Below are positions 18,608 through 27,613 of a DNA stretch of 64,000 nt, piece after piece (within the stretch, counting starts at the first letter, position 1; every line of letters starts with the position of its first letter). Both the position numbers and the translations under genes were made by a program. The notes below the pieces were generated by a model, which saw nothing but the letters and a program-made list of their open reading frames with translations, did no database searches and was not told the DNA's origin. Source of the stretch: Bradyrhizobium sp. MOS002 (GTDB lineage: Bacteria; Pseudomonadota; Alphaproteobacteria; Rhizobiales; Xanthobacteraceae); the NCBI RefSeq assembly GCF_003020115.1, contig NZ_PYFX01000002.1, positions 496,001 to 560,000 on the forward strand. The letters are read 5' to 3'.

Positions 18608-19483
18608 ATGAAAATCCGCAAAGCCGTATTTCCCGTTGCCGGCCTCGGCACCCGTGTCCTGCCCGCCACCAAGGCGATGCCGAAGGAAATGCTGACGATC
18701 GTCGACAAGCCGCTGATCCAGTACGTCTATGACGAGGCCAGGGAAGCCGGCATCGAGCACTTCATCTTCGTCACCGGCCGCAACAAAAGTGTCATCGAAG
18801 ATCATTTCGACCGCATGTTCGAGCTCGATGCGACGCTGGCCGCGCGCGGCAAGAAGACCGAGCAGGACGTTCTGGCGCAGAACCAGCCCGAAGCCGGCGC
18901 CGTCAGCTTCACCCGCCAGCAGGCGCCGCTCGGCCTCGGTCACGCGGTCTGGTGCGCGCGCGACATCGTCGGCAACGAACCGTTCGCGGTCGTGCTGCCA
19001 GACGAACTCGTGCTCAATTCGCCCGGCTGTCTGAAGCAGATGATCGACACCGCCAGCAAGCTCGGCGAAAAATCCAACGTCATAGCGGTCGAGGCGGTGC
19101 CCGACCATCTGACCCATCAATACGGTATCTGCGGCGTCGGCAAACGCACCGGCAAGATGTTCGAGGTCGACGGCATGGTCGAGAAGCCGGCCAAGGGCAC
19201 CGCGCCCTCCAACCTCTCGATCACCGGCCGCTACATCCTGCAGCCGGAGATCTTCAAGATCCTGGAAACCCAGGAGCGCGGCGCCGGCGGCGAGATCCAG
19301 CTCACCGACGCCATGATCGGCCTCGCCAGATCGCAAAAGTTCTACGGCGTCGAATTCGAGGGCGAGCGCCATGATTGCGGCTCCAAGCCCGGCTTCCTCC
19401 GCGCCAACATCGCCTACGGCCTGAAGCGGCCGGAGCTGCGTGAGGGGCTCATTGCGGAGATGAAGAAGTATCTGGGGCAGTAG
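18608..19483 (+). CDS. galU: UTP--glucose-1-phosphate uridylyltransferase
   Basis: Makes UDP-glucose from glucose-1-phosphate and UTP for polysaccharide and envelope synthesis. 291 residues from ATG 18608 (MKIRKAVFPVAGLG). The nucleotidyltransferase signature GLGTRVLPATKAMPKEML, then IVDKPLIQYVYDEA, PDELV, GRYILQPEIF and YGVEFEGERHDCGSKPGFL are all intact. The upstream 200 bp shared with the transglycosylase gene are AT-richer and should hold both promoters. Confidence 0.95.
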   Translation: MKIRKAVFPVAGLGTRVLPATKAMPKEMLTIVDKPLIQYVYDEAREAGIEHFIFVTGRNKSVIEDHFDRMFELDATLAARGKKTEQDVLAQNQPEAGAVSFTRQQAPLGLGHAVWCARDIVGNEPFAVVLPDELVLNSPGCLKQMIDTASKLGEKSNVIAVEAVPDHLTHQYGICGVGKRTGKMFEVDGMVEKPAKGTAPSNLSITGRYILQPEIFKILETQERGAGGEIQLTDAMIGLARSQKFYGVEFEGERHDCGSKPGFLRANIAYGLKRPELREGLIAEMKKYLGQ

Positions 19484-19499
19484 TCGTCGCACCTCCGGT

Positions 19500-19626
19500 G
19501 TCGTCCCGGCGAAGGCCGGGACCCATACCGCGTGGTCCATCGATTGCGGACAGTGGCAGTACCAGACGACGAGTCTTCGCCAAACTATGCCCTGTGGTTA
19601 TGGGTCCCGGCCTTCGCCGGGACGAC
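19500..19626. repeat. dispersed palindromic repeat, family B copy 3
   Basis: GTCGTCCCGGCGAAGGCCGG at the left and the mirrored CCGGCCTTCGCCGGGACGAC at the right, with GGGACCCATA and TATGGGTCCC inside. It sits between convergent galU and the GGDEF gene. Confidence 0.88.
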
Positions 19627-19643
19627 ACCGAGGACATAATAAC

Positions 19644-21140
19644 TTAAGCCACCAGCGACAGCTTCGGCAGGCTCGCGACCACCGACTGGTTGCGGCCGCC
19701 GGCCTTTGCGGCGTAGAGGGCCTTGTCGGCGGCGGCGACCAGCAGCGGCCAGTCCATGCCGGTGGTGGGAACGAGGCTCGCGATACCGCAGGACACCGTC
19801 GAGCTCGTGTGGTCGTCGGACCAGCCCTGCACCTTGGCGCGGATCTTCTCGGCGACATCAAGGGCGTCGGTGACCGAGGTGTCCGGCAGCAGCACGGCGA
19901 ATTCCTCGCCGCCATAGCGCGCGGCGCAGTCGCCGGCGCGGCTCACCGAATCGGAAATGCAGATTGCGATGCCGACCAGCACCTGGTCGCCGGCCTGATG
20001 GCCGAACGTGTCGTTGTAGGCCTTGAAGTGATCGGCATCGATCATCAGGAGCGCGATCGGCGTCTGCTGCCGCATCGCGCGGCGCCATTCGACGTCGATC
20101 ACCTGGTCGAACTTGCGGCGGTTCTTCAGGCCGGTGAGCGCGTCCGTTGTCGCCATCTCCTCTAGCTTGCGCTCGGCCTCGGCGCGCCGGCCGATCTCGC
20201 GCGCGAGCACCAGCGTCGATGCCAGCATGAACAGGCTGAGCGCCAGCACCACGGCGCCGATGCGGTAGGCTTCCCTCTGCCAGAGCTCGAACACGGCGCT
20301 CAATGGCTTGCCTGCCACCACGAATAGCGGGCTGGTCCCGCTGCTGCGGACATAGAGCCGCGGCGTGCCGTCGATCGGCCCCTGTCCGGCGAATGCGCTG
20401 CCGACCTTCAGGTTTTCGGCCTTCCAGACCGGCCGGTCGGCCAGATTCCTGCCGATCACATCGAGATCAAACGGCCGCCGCATCATGACGGTACGGTCGC
20501 GCTTGAGCACGGTGATGGTGTCGTCGGGATCGAGGCTCAGCCGCTCGAACAATTCGTGGAAATAGCTGAAGCGGATCGATCCGGCGACGACGCCGAGAAA
20601 GCCGCCGTCGGTGTCGCTGATGCGCCGGCTCATCACGATGGCATAGGCGCCGCGGAACAGCATCGGCCGGCTGATGAAGAGGCCCGTTCCGGGATTGTCG
20701 CGATGGACCTTGAAGTAATCCTCGTCGCCCCGGTTCTCGGCAACGGGATCGAGCGTCGAGGCGTCGATGGTCAGCCGGCCGTCGGCGTCGAACACCTGGA
20801 TCGCGCCGAAATGCCTCGCCGTGGTCGAATGGTCGAACAGGATGAGATGACGGATCGGCTTCGAGACCGTGGCGATTTCCGGCAGCAGCATGTTGCTGGC
20901 GACCGCCTTGAGAGCCAGGTCGTAGATCTCGATGTTGCGGCTGACGTCGGACTCGATGGTCGTCGCCAGATTTTCCAGCGTCTGGCGGGCGAGCGCCTCC
21001 TCGCCGCGGCGCATGTCCAGCATGACGTTGACGCAAACGGCGGAAAAGCCGATCACCGTCACGACGGACGAGATGATCAGCAGCTTCGCCGAAAGCCGCC
21101 ATGGCCGGCGGGCCGTGACGTCGCGCCATCGAGACAACAT
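19644..21140 (-). CDS. membrane-bound diguanylate cyclase (Cache-like sensor plus GGDEF)
   Basis: Synthesises cyclic di-GMP. 498 residues: TM helix 18-38, extracytoplasmic sensor of dCache type about 40-285, second TM about 290-312, GGDEF domain about 330-490. The active site is RYGGEEFAVLL, with an intact inhibitory I-site RAGD five residues upstream, so product feedback is expected. DADHFKAYNDTFGHQAGD is the Mg/GTP-binding segment. ATG 21140 has SD GGGAG. A small DUF7662 gene and a GGDEF-EAL gene lie next to it. Confidence 0.92.
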   Translation of the reverse strand: MLSRWRDVTARRPWRLSAKLLIISSVVTVIGFSAVCVNVMLDMRRGEEALARQTLENLATTIESDVSRNIEIYDLALKAVASNMLLPEIATVSKPIRHLILFDHSTTARHFGAIQVFDADGRLTIDASTLDPVAENRGDEDYFKVHRDNPGTGLFISRPMLFRGAYAIVMSRRISDTDGGFLGVVAGSIRFSYFHELFERLSLDPDDTITVLKRDRTVMMRRPFDLDVIGRNLADRPVWKAENLKVGSAFAGQGPIDGTPRLYVRSSGTSPLFVVAGKPLSAVFELWQREAYRIGAVVLALSLFMLASTLVLAREIGRRAEAERKLEEMATTDALTGLKNRRKFDQVIDVEWRRAMRQQTPIALLMIDADHFKAYNDTFGHQAGDQVLVGIAICISDSVSRAGDCAARYGGEEFAVLLPDTSVTDALDVAEKIRAKVQGWSDDHTSSTVSCGIASLVPTTGMDWPLLVAAADKALYAAKAGGRNQSVVASLPKLSLVA

Positions 21141-21284
21141 CGTTTGCTCCCGACACCAGTGAATGCACCTGAAAGCTTGAGTAGTGTTTAAGCCGGGACG
21201 GCGCTGCCGGAATGAGTTAAAAATTGGTTTCCGCGGCTCACGTTTTTGGGCAAAGCGGGCCTTCGACCAGCGAAGAGGACAGAG

Positions 21285-21554
21285 GTGAACGATTACGACG
21301 CGTTGCGCGATTATCTGATGCGGCAGAAGCAGGCGGAATTCGTGCTGACCTATGAACAGATCGAAGAGATCATCGGCGCGGCCCTGCCGCGCGCGGCGAA
21401 TCGTGCCTCATGGTGGGACACCCTGCGCAGCCCGGATATCCAGATGCCGCAGCGCGAAGCCTGCCTCGCCGCGGGCTTTGTGGCGACGCGGATGCCGGAC
21501 GGCGAGAGCGTGCGGTTCACGAAGCGAAAGAATGACCGGCGCAGGCCTGGGTGA
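21285..21554 (+). CDS. small DUF7662-type protein
   Basis: 89 residues from GTG 21285, five nt after AGAGGA; an ATG-less upstream extension is rejected. The pattern YDALRDYLMRQ ... LTYEQIEEIIGAALPRAA ... ASWW ... ACLAAGFVA ... ESVRFTKR matches the DUF7662 family of small proteins, whose function is unknown. The first motif (LRDYL) and the IEEIIG helix are its best-conserved parts. It lies between two minus-strand c-di-GMP genes and is transcribed the other way. Confidence 0.75.
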   Translation: MNDYDALRDYLMRQKQAEFVLTYEQIEEIIGAALPRAANRASWWDTLRSPDIQMPQREACLAAGFVATRMPDGESVRFTKRKNDRRRPG

Positions 21555-21566
21555 TGCGAGGGGAAG

Positions 21567-24443
21567 CTAGCTCGCCGCTTCCAGGCGCACTTCCGTGAGC
21601 AGGCGCATCGCGGCATCGGCGTCCATGGGCTCGCCGAAGGCAAACCCTTGCGCGTATTCGCAGCCCATCTGGTAGAGCTCGACCGCGTCGGAATCGGTCT
21701 CGGCACCTTCGGCGACCACGTCCATGCCGAGGTCGTGCGCGAGCGCGATGATGGACTTCAGGATCACCGGGCGGGTGCCGCGGTTGGTGGTGCGCACGAA
21801 CGACTGGTCGATCTTGATGGTGTCGAACGGGAAGCGCTGCAGATAGGCCAGCGACGAATGGCCGGTGCCGAAATCGTCGAGCGACAGCCCGGTGCCGAGC
21901 TCGCGGATCCGCGTCAGCATCTGCGCTGCGTGCTCCGGATTCTCCATCACCAGCGATTCCGTCAATTCCAGCTTCAGCGTGCCGCGCGCGACCGAGGAGC
22001 GCGACAGCACGGTGCGGATGTCGTGGATCAGATCGTGGCGCAGCAATTGCCGCGAGGAGACGTTGACGGATGCGAAGATCGGCTCGCGCGAGCGCATCGC
22101 GCGCTGCCAGATCGAGAGCTGCTTGGCGGTCTGGTCGAGCACGAACATGCCGAGGTCGATGATCAGGCCGGTCTCTTCCGCGATGGTGATGAATTCCGAC
22201 GGCGCCATGCGTCCGAGTTTGGGATGATCCCAGCGCACCAGCGCCTCGAAGCCCGCTACAGAGCGGTCTTCGAGCCGCACGATCGGCTGGTACAGGATCG
22301 TGAGCTCCTGCCGCTCGATGGCGCGGCGCAGTTCGCTCTCCAGCGTCAGCCGGTCGGTCTTTCGCGCGCGCATCGCGGCCTTGTAGACGTCGATGCGGTC
22401 GCCGCCGATGCGCTTGGAGTGATACATCGCAAGCTCGGCGTCCTTGATGATCTCGTCCGTGAGCTGAACCTGCGGATCGGACAAGGCAAGACCGATCGAA
22501 GCCGTGAGGAAGATCTCGCGTTCGTTGAAGGCGATCGGCGCGCGGATGGTCTTGCGGATGGTCTCGGCGAAGGCGGTGATGCGCGCGGGGTCCTGCTCCG
22601 AGAGCAGGATCAGCCCGAACTGGTCGCCGGCGAGCCGCGCCAGCGTATCCTGCGGCTTCAGGATGCGGGTGAGGCGGCGGGCCAGCGTCAGCAGGATGGA
22701 ATCGCCGACCGCGATGCCGACGGAATCGTTGACCTGCTTGAAGCGGTCGAGGTCGATCACCATCAGCGTCGGCCGCAGCGTCGGCATGGTCTTGGCGAAA
22801 TGCGCGACCGCGCCGAGCCGGTCCATGAACAGCTTGCGGTTGGGCAGGCCGGTGAGATTGTCGTGCACGGAATCGTGCAGCAGGCGCTCCTCGGCGTTGC
22901 GCAGCTCGGTGACGTCGGTGAGGGTGCCGACCACGCGCGAGACCTCGCCGTCGGAGCCGACCACCGGGCGCGCCTTCAGCGCGAACCACATGAAGTGACC
23001 GTCCGGCGTGCGCAGGCGGAAATCCTGCACCAGACGGCCGCGGCGCTGGTCGAGCACGCTGTCGAGCGCGGCGCGGAAACGGTCCTGATCGAGCGGGTGC
23101 AGCACTTCCAGCCAGGAGGCGGCCGGGCCTTCCAGCGTGCCGCGCTTGAGGCCGAGCAGGGCTTCGGTCTCGGGGCTGGTGAAGACCTTGTCGGCGGACA
23201 CGTCCCAGTCCCAGATCAAGTCGCCGGAACCGGCCAGCGCCAGCGCGCGGCGCTCGATGTCGGAGACGACGCCGGTGGTGGCGCCGCCGCCGGCGAACGC
23301 ATGCTGCATCACCGTGAAGCCGATCAGCATCACGATCAGCACGAGGCCGCCGAGCAGGGCCGGGCCGACGATGTCGTTGGTGACGGAGCCCGCGACCGTC
23401 ATGCCGGCCGCGACCACCCAGACCACCAGCAGGAACCAGGTCGGGATCAGCAGCACCGCGCGGTCGAAGCCGTGAGTGGAGAGATAGACGATCAGCGCGA
23501 AGCCTGCGAAGGCAATCAGCACCAGCGATATGCGCGCGATGCCGGAGGCCACCGCAGGGTCGAACAGGGCCAGCGCAACGAGAGAGCCCAGGAACGCGAG
23601 CCAACCCACCGTGATGTGGGAATAGCGCACGTGCCATCGACTGAGATTGAGATAGGCGAACAGGAACACCAGCAGCGTCGCCGCCAGGATCGCCTCGCCC
23701 GCCGCGCGCCAGATGCGCTCGGCGTTGTTCGACATGTCGAGCACCTTGCCCCAGAAGCCGAAATCGACGCCGATATAGACCAGCACCGCCCAGGCCAGCG
23801 CCGCGGCGGCCGGGAACATGATGCTGCCCTTGACCACGAACAAGATGGTGAGCACGAGGGCGAGAAGGCCGGAGATGCCGATCACGATGCCCTGGTACAG
23901 CGTGAACGAATTGACCTTGTCCTTGTAGGATTCCGGCTCCCACAGATAGAGCTGCGGCAGCTTGTCGGTGCGCAGCTCTGCGACGAAGGTGACGACGGCG
24001 CCTGGATCGAGGGTGATGCGGAAGACGTCGGCGGTCGGGCTCTCCTGCCGCTCCGGCCGGTCGCCGGTCGAGGGCGTGATGGTGGCGATGCGCGACAGCC
24101 CGAGGTCGGGCCAGAGCAGCCCCGAGGAAACGATGCGGTAATGCGGGGCAACGATCAGGCGGTCGAGCTGGTCGTCGGTGTTGTTGGCGAGCGCGAACAC
24201 CACCCAGTTCTGGCCGCCTTCGCGGGCGCGCACCTCGATGCGACGGACGATGCCGTCGGTGCCGGGCGCGGTGGAAACCTGGATGCGGTCGGCGTCGCTG
24301 CGCTGATGCTCGAGCACGCCGGTGAGGTCGATCGCGGGCGCGTCACCGCGGACGCTGACAGCGTCGAGCGCGCGCGCCGGGAATGCGCAGACGAGAATCA
24401 TGAGGCCCAGCGCTATGGGCGCGAGGCACCTGATCAGACGCAA
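21567..24443 (-). CDS. membrane PAS-GGDEF(degenerate)-EAL protein, probable c-di-GMP phosphodiesterase
   Basis: 958 residues from TTG 24443, chosen because GGAGAA lies 6 nt upstream and a signal peptide (MRLIRCLAPIALGLM, cleavage near ARALDA) then begins at once. An N-terminal extracytoplasmic domain is followed by about seven TM helices (roughly 185-410), as in 7TMR-DISM sensors. Then come PAS (about 430-550), GGDEF (about 560-715) with AGDQF in place of GGDEF, and EAL (about 725-950) with FEALVRW, NVSSRQL, LELTES, DDFGTGHSS, IKIDQSF and VAEGAET intact. Cyclase activity is probably lost and phosphodiesterase retained. Confidence 0.9.
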   Translation of the reverse strand: MRLIRCLAPIALGLMILVCAFPARALDAVSVRGDAPAIDLTGVLEHQRSDADRIQVSTAPGTDGIVRRIEVRAREGGQNWVVFALANNTDDQLDRLIVAPHYRIVSSGLLWPDLGLSRIATITPSTGDRPERQESPTADVFRITLDPGAVVTFVAELRTDKLPQLYLWEPESYKDKVNSFTLYQGIVIGISGLLALVLTILFVVKGSIMFPAAAALAWAVLVYIGVDFGFWGKVLDMSNNAERIWRAAGEAILAATLLVFLFAYLNLSRWHVRYSHITVGWLAFLGSLVALALFDPAVASGIARISLVLIAFAGFALIVYLSTHGFDRAVLLIPTWFLLVVWVVAAGMTVAGSVTNDIVGPALLGGLVLIVMLIGFTVMQHAFAGGGATTGVVSDIERRALALAGSGDLIWDWDVSADKVFTSPETEALLGLKRGTLEGPAASWLEVLHPLDQDRFRAALDSVLDQRRGRLVQDFRLRTPDGHFMWFALKARPVVGSDGEVSRVVGTLTDVTELRNAEERLLHDSVHDNLTGLPNRKLFMDRLGAVAHFAKTMPTLRPTLMVIDLDRFKQVNDSVGIAVGDSILLTLARRLTRILKPQDTLARLAGDQFGLILLSEQDPARITAFAETIRKTIRAPIAFNEREIFLTASIGLALSDPQVQLTDEIIKDAELAMYHSKRIGGDRIDVYKAAMRARKTDRLTLESELRRAIERQELTILYQPIVRLEDRSVAGFEALVRWDHPKLGRMAPSEFITIAEETGLIIDLGMFVLDQTAKQLSIWQRAMRSREPIFASVNVSSRQLLRHDLIHDIRTVLSRSSVARGTLKLELTESLVMENPEHAAQMLTRIRELGTGLSLDDFGTGHSSLAYLQRFPFDTIKIDQSFVRTTNRGTRPVILKSIIALAHDLGMDVVAEGAETDSDAVELYQMGCEYAQGFAFGEPMDADAAMRLLTEVRLEAAS

Positions 24444-24596
24444 GGTCAGTTCTCCGCGTTCGACGCAAACTCTTCGGTGCAGGGTCTTCGGTGCACGGCT
24501 TTTCCGAACGGAACAAGGTGGTTCGGTGCGTCGCGATAGATGCCACGAAAGCAAGGAAAATCAAAGGGTTTCCGGCTTGCCCTGTGGGCCGCTGGC

Positions 24597-25595
24597 CTAG
24601 ACCTCCAACACAATTTTGCCAATATGTGCCGAGGTTTCCATCCGCCGGTGCGCGTCGGATGCCTTTTCCAGCGGGAAAGTGCTGTCCATCAGCGGCTTGA
24701 CGCGGCCTTCGCGCAAAAGCGGCATCACTTTCGCCTCGATCGCGGCCACCATCGCCGCCTTGTCCGCATTACTACGGGGGCGCAGCGTCGAGCCGGTATG
24801 GGTCAGGCGTTTCACCATCACCTTGGCGATGTTGACGGTGACCTTGGGTCCGTTGAGGGTCGCGATCTGCACGATGCGGCCATCGACCGCGGCGGCGTCA
24901 TAGTTGCGATCGACATAGTCGCCGGCAACCATGTCGAGGATCAGGTTGGCGCCGGTATTGTTCGTCTCCGCCTTGACCACGGCGACGAAGTCTTCCGTCT
25001 TGTAGTTGATGGCACGATCCGCGCCGAGCTTGAGGCAGGCATCGATCTTGTCCTGCGATCCCACCGTGACGATCACCTTGGCGCCGAACGCCTTTGCGAG
25101 CTGGATCGCCATGGTGCCGATGCCGGAAGAGCCGCCATGGATCAGCAGCGTCTCGCCGGCCTTCAGCCCGCCGCGCTCGAACACATTGTGCCAGACCGTC
25201 ATCAGGGTTTCCGGCAGTGCGCCGGCTTCCTTGATCGACAGCGACGGCGGCACGCTCATCGCCTGGCCGTCCTGGGCGATGCAGTATTGCGCATAACCGC
25301 CACCGGCGACCAGCGACATCACCTTGTCGCCGATCTTGTGCCGCTTGGCGTTGCTGCCGACGGCGACCACTTCGCCCGCGATCTCGAGGCCGGGCAGGTC
25401 GCTGGCGCCGGGCGGCGGCGGATAGGCGCCGGAGCGCTGCGCCACGTCGGGCCGGTTGACGCCGGCGGCCTGCACCTTGACCAGGATCTCGTCGGAGCCG
25501 GGCTGCGGCAGCGCCCGCTGTTCCGGCACCAGCACTTCCGGTCCGCCGGGTTTCGAGATGGCGACCACGGTCATTTGCGCGGGCAGCTTGTCCAT
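24597..25595 (-). CDS. NAD(P)H-quinone oxidoreductase, PIG3 type (MDR family)
   Basis: 332 residues of the zinc-independent quinone reductase branch of medium-chain dehydrogenases. It shows GVNRPDVAQRSGAYPPPPGASD, PGLEIAGEV, the family motif LIHGGSSGIGTMAIQLAKA for NADPH binding and ANLILDMVAGDYVDRN. The PIG3-type ending (AHRRMETSAHIGKIVL) is present. AAGGA lies 7 nt before ATG 25595. Cytosolic; likely reduces quinones or other electrophiles. Confidence 0.9.
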   Translation of the reverse strand: MDKLPAQMTVVAISKPGGPEVLVPEQRALPQPGSDEILVKVQAAGVNRPDVAQRSGAYPPPPGASDLPGLEIAGEVVAVGSNAKRHKIGDKVMSLVAGGGYAQYCIAQDGQAMSVPPSLSIKEAGALPETLMTVWHNVFERGGLKAGETLLIHGGSSGIGTMAIQLAKAFGAKVIVTVGSQDKIDACLKLGADRAINYKTEDFVAVVKAETNNTGANLILDMVAGDYVDRNYDAAAVDGRIVQIATLNGPKVTVNIAKVMVKRLTHTGSTLRPRSNADKAAMVAAIEAKVMPLLREGRVKPLMDSTFPLEKASDAHRRMETSAHIGKIVLEV

Positions 25596-25706
25596 GATGT
25601 GTCCTTGAGCAAAGGTGCGGGATGGAACGAGGCCATTGCTTAGCCAGCGCGGTGCAGGCTGGCAACCGCCTCAGCCGCTTGTGAAGCGAACGCAGGAGGA
25701 ACCAGG

Positions 25707-25898
25707 ATGGCGATGGAAGACGACGACCGCCCGCGCAAGAAGATCAGCCATGACATCGGACAGGACCTCTCGCTCTTGTCAGTGGAGGAACTGACCGAGC
25801 GCATCGCGCTGCTCAAGGGCGAGATCACAAGACTGGAAGAAGCCGCAACCAAGAAGCGCGCCTCGCGCGATGCGGCCAACAGTGTTTTCAAGTCGTAG
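25707..25898 (+). CDS. DUF1192 family small protein
   Basis: 63 residues, very charged: SLLSVEELTERIALLKGEI then RLEEAATKKRASRDAA, the DUF1192 pattern, predicted as a short coiled coil. The function is unknown. The SD AGGAGGAACC lies just before ATG 25707. It is divergent from the quinone reductase gene. Confidence 0.85.
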   Translation: MAMEDDDRPRKKISHDIGQDLSLLSVEELTERIALLKGEITRLEEAATKKRASRDAANSVFKS

Positions 25899-25913
25899 AG
25901 CCACACAATAGCT

Positions 25914-26053
25914 GTCGTCCCGGCGGAGGCCGGGACCCATACGCCGTGCGAGCAGTTTTACGAAGACTCGGAGTTGCCGGCTCGCGCGACGACTTTTCCC
26001 TGTGGCTATGGGCCCCGGCCCCCGTGCGCAATTGCGCACTAGGCCGGGGCGAC
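25914..26053. repeat. dispersed palindromic repeat, family B copy 4
   Basis: GTCGTCCCGGCGGAGGCCGG on the left, with a degenerate right arm ending GGCCGGGGCGAC. TGTGGCTATGGGCCCC is the inner arm. Confidence 0.8.
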
Positions 26054-26149
26054 GGAGAGAGTTTGTTCCGTAGCCCACTCGGCCACTGACCGACATGGCT
26101 AACGAACCCTCAAAATAATCGCTCGTTTACTCGACATTAAGCTTTCGAG

Positions 26150-26262
26150 TTTATGACTGGGAACTGTCCTCGTTTGGACACCGAGTGGCTCCTGTCCACT
26201 CTGTTTGACGCCTCCCTGTTATCAACTTTCAAAGCCGCCGGTTTTCCGGCGGCTCTTTTTTT
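26150..26262 (+). ncRNA. candidate small RNA with anti-SD loops and intrinsic terminator
   Basis: A 380-bp gap without a credible gene ends in a textbook terminator (26233-26262). Upstream are two hairpins: TGTCC/GGACA (26165-26169 with 26176-26180) and GAGTGG/CCACTC (26183-26188 with 26196-26201). The second presents CTCCTGT in its loop. A predicted single-stranded CCTCCC lies at 26211-26216. Exposed CUCCU or CCUCCC next to a strong terminator is typical of rhizobial trans-acting sRNAs that pair with ribosome binding sites. The 5' end is a guess; no consensus promoter was fixed. The neighbours are DUF1192 and rcdA genes. Confidence 0.55.
26233..26262 (+). terminator. rho-independent terminator
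   Basis: AGCCGCCGG (26233-26241) pairs perfectly with CCGGCGGCT (26246-26254) over a TTTT loop, followed by C and seven T. It stops transcription in plus orientation, 170 bp before rcdA, so it must serve an upstream transcript: the sRNA candidate or the DUF1192 gene. Confidence 0.9.
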
Positions 26263-26434
26263 GCGCCCAGCTCCGCCTTTTTGCATCTCGCCGCGGTTGA
26301 ATTTCGAGCAAAGACCCGCGGAAACCATATCCGCGCTTGTCACTGGACTCGGCGTCCCGCCCGCGCAATGATTTGTTCATCATAAGCCGGCGCCAAAGCC
26401 GGGCAGTCAGACAGTTGCGTAAGGGGCGTTAACC

Positions 26435-26944
26435 ATGGAACGTTTGCAAGCCGAAGGCGCTCTCGTTCAACTCAGCGAGCGGTTCACCAATTCTGCGGCG
26501 TTCGGCGTCCTGTTCCGCGAGGGCATGGACCTGGTCGAAGAGACCGCCGCCTATCTCGATGGCGCCGGCCGCACCGAGGCCAAGGCGCTCGATCGCGCCG
26601 TCAGCCTCACCTATGCGACCGAGAGCATGCGCCTGACCACCCGCCTGATGCAGCTCGCCTCGTGGCTGCTGCTGCACCGCGCCGTGAAGGAAGGCGAGAT
26701 GACGCTCGGCCAGGCCAACCGCGAAAAAACCAAGGTCAAGCTCTCCGCCGCCGATCCCGGCTCCACCGACACCATCGAGAAGCTGCCGTCGCAGCTCCAG
26801 GACCTGATCCATCGCTCGATGAGCCTCCAGACCCGCGTGCGCCGCCTGGACACCACCATCCACACACCGCCGGTCGATCATCCCTCGATCGGCAACCCGC
26901 TGGTGCCGCATCTCAACGCGCTGAAGGCGGCGTTCGAGCGGTAA
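26435..26944 (+). CDS. rcdA: DUF1465 protein, RcdA-type protease adaptor
   Basis: 169 residues of the DUF1465 family. Its Caulobacter member RcdA is an adaptor for ClpXP-mediated degradation of the cell-cycle regulator CtrA. All-helical: FREGMDLVEETAAYLDGAG, then ATESMRLTTRLMQLASWLLLHRAV (a helical hairpin), and the basic MSLQTRVRRLD near the C-terminus. The start ATG follows AAGGGGCG. A role in CtrA turnover is known for the family and inferred here. Followed by a palindromic repeat and the shared terminator with rpmE. Confidence 0.85.
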   Translation: MERLQAEGALVQLSERFTNSAAFGVLFREGMDLVEETAAYLDGAGRTEAKALDRAVSLTYATESMRLTTRLMQLASWLLLHRAVKEGEMTLGQANREKTKVKLSAADPGSTDTIEKLPSQLQDLIHRSMSLQTRVRRLDTTIHTPPVDHPSIGNPLVPHLNALKAAFER

Positions 26945-26960
26945 GCGCTCAACTCAAACC

Positions 26961-27064
26961 GTCACCCTGAGGTGCTCGCCTCTTCGGCGAGCCTCGAAGG
27001 GCGACGGCCCGGCTGCTGCATCTTGGCCGTCCATCCTTCGAGGCCACTCGCACCTCAGGATGAC
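26961..27064. repeat. dispersed palindromic repeat, family D copy 1
   Basis: GTCACCCTGAGGTGC at the left is mirrored by GCACCTCAGGATGAC at the right, with CCTCGAAGG/CCTTCGAGG inner arms. A related copy is at 58904. Confidence 0.85.
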
Positions 27065-27101
27065 GGGTCTGGTAGCGATGCGACGGTAGCTACCCAAAAC
27101 A

Positions 27102-27133
27102 AAAAACGCCCCCGGCTCTCCGGGGGCGTTTTT
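27102..27133. terminator. bidirectional intrinsic terminator between rcdA and rpmE
   Basis: AAAAACGCCCCCGG (27102-27115) pairs with CCGGGGGCGTTTTT (27120-27133) around CTCT. The A-run on one side and T-run on the other let it work in both directions, ending convergent rcdA (+) and rpmE (-). Confidence 0.92.
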
Positions 27134-27157
27134 CGTCTCCAGCCGCGAGGGGCCGGA

Positions 27158-27385
27158 TCAATCCTTTTTGAGAAAGCCCGAAAACTTCTTCTGGAAGCGC
27201 GAGACGCGACCGCCGCGGTCGAGCATCTGGGCGTTGCCGCCGGTCCAGGCCGGGTGCGACTTGGGGTCGATGTCGAGGTTCAGCGTGTCGCCTTCCTTGC
27301 CCCAGGTGGAGCGGGTCAGGTACTCGGTTCCGTCGGTCATCACGACCTTAATCGTATGATAGTTCGGGTGAATTTCGGCTTTCAT
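27158..27385 (-). CDS. rpmE: 50S ribosomal protein L31
   Basis: 75 residues: [36 protein letters not shown] and HPAWTGG are L31 signatures. The zinc-binding cysteines of the C+ form are absent, so this is the Cys-less (C-) variant. The basic tail ends KFSGFLKKD. Its terminator at 27102-27133 is shared with rcdA. Confidence 0.96.
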   Translation of the reverse strand: MKAEIHPNYHTIKVVMTDGTEYLTRSTWGKEGDTLNLDIDPKSHPAWTGGNAQMLDRGGRVSRFQKKFSGFLKKD

Positions 27386-27613
27386 GGCAATTCCTCGGCG
27401 CCCCGGCGCCTCACTTGAGTGGCTATCGAATGACGGATTTGGCGGGGTCTATACCCCACGGGCCCCTGTAAAACAAGCTGTTGCAAGGTCTTGGCAAGCC
27501 TTTTGCGGGCCTTGGGGACGGACGGCCCCCTAAGGGACATCCCGGATTTGCCACTGCCGCTCGCGCGGCCTATCTGGAGCGGACTACCTCTCTTTGTCTT
27601 TTGGTCGGATCTC

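Noticed and set aside
21648..24539. 963-codon plus-strand open frame opposite the GGDEF-EAL gene
   Set aside because: Composition is Arg/Asp/Gln/His-rich without hydrophobic core or motif; it is the antisense shadow of a gene with intact EAL motifs.
26150..26370. Plus-strand 72-residue frame over the sRNA candidate
   Set aside because: The frame runs straight through the terminator stem and T-run and has no SD or protein-like pattern.
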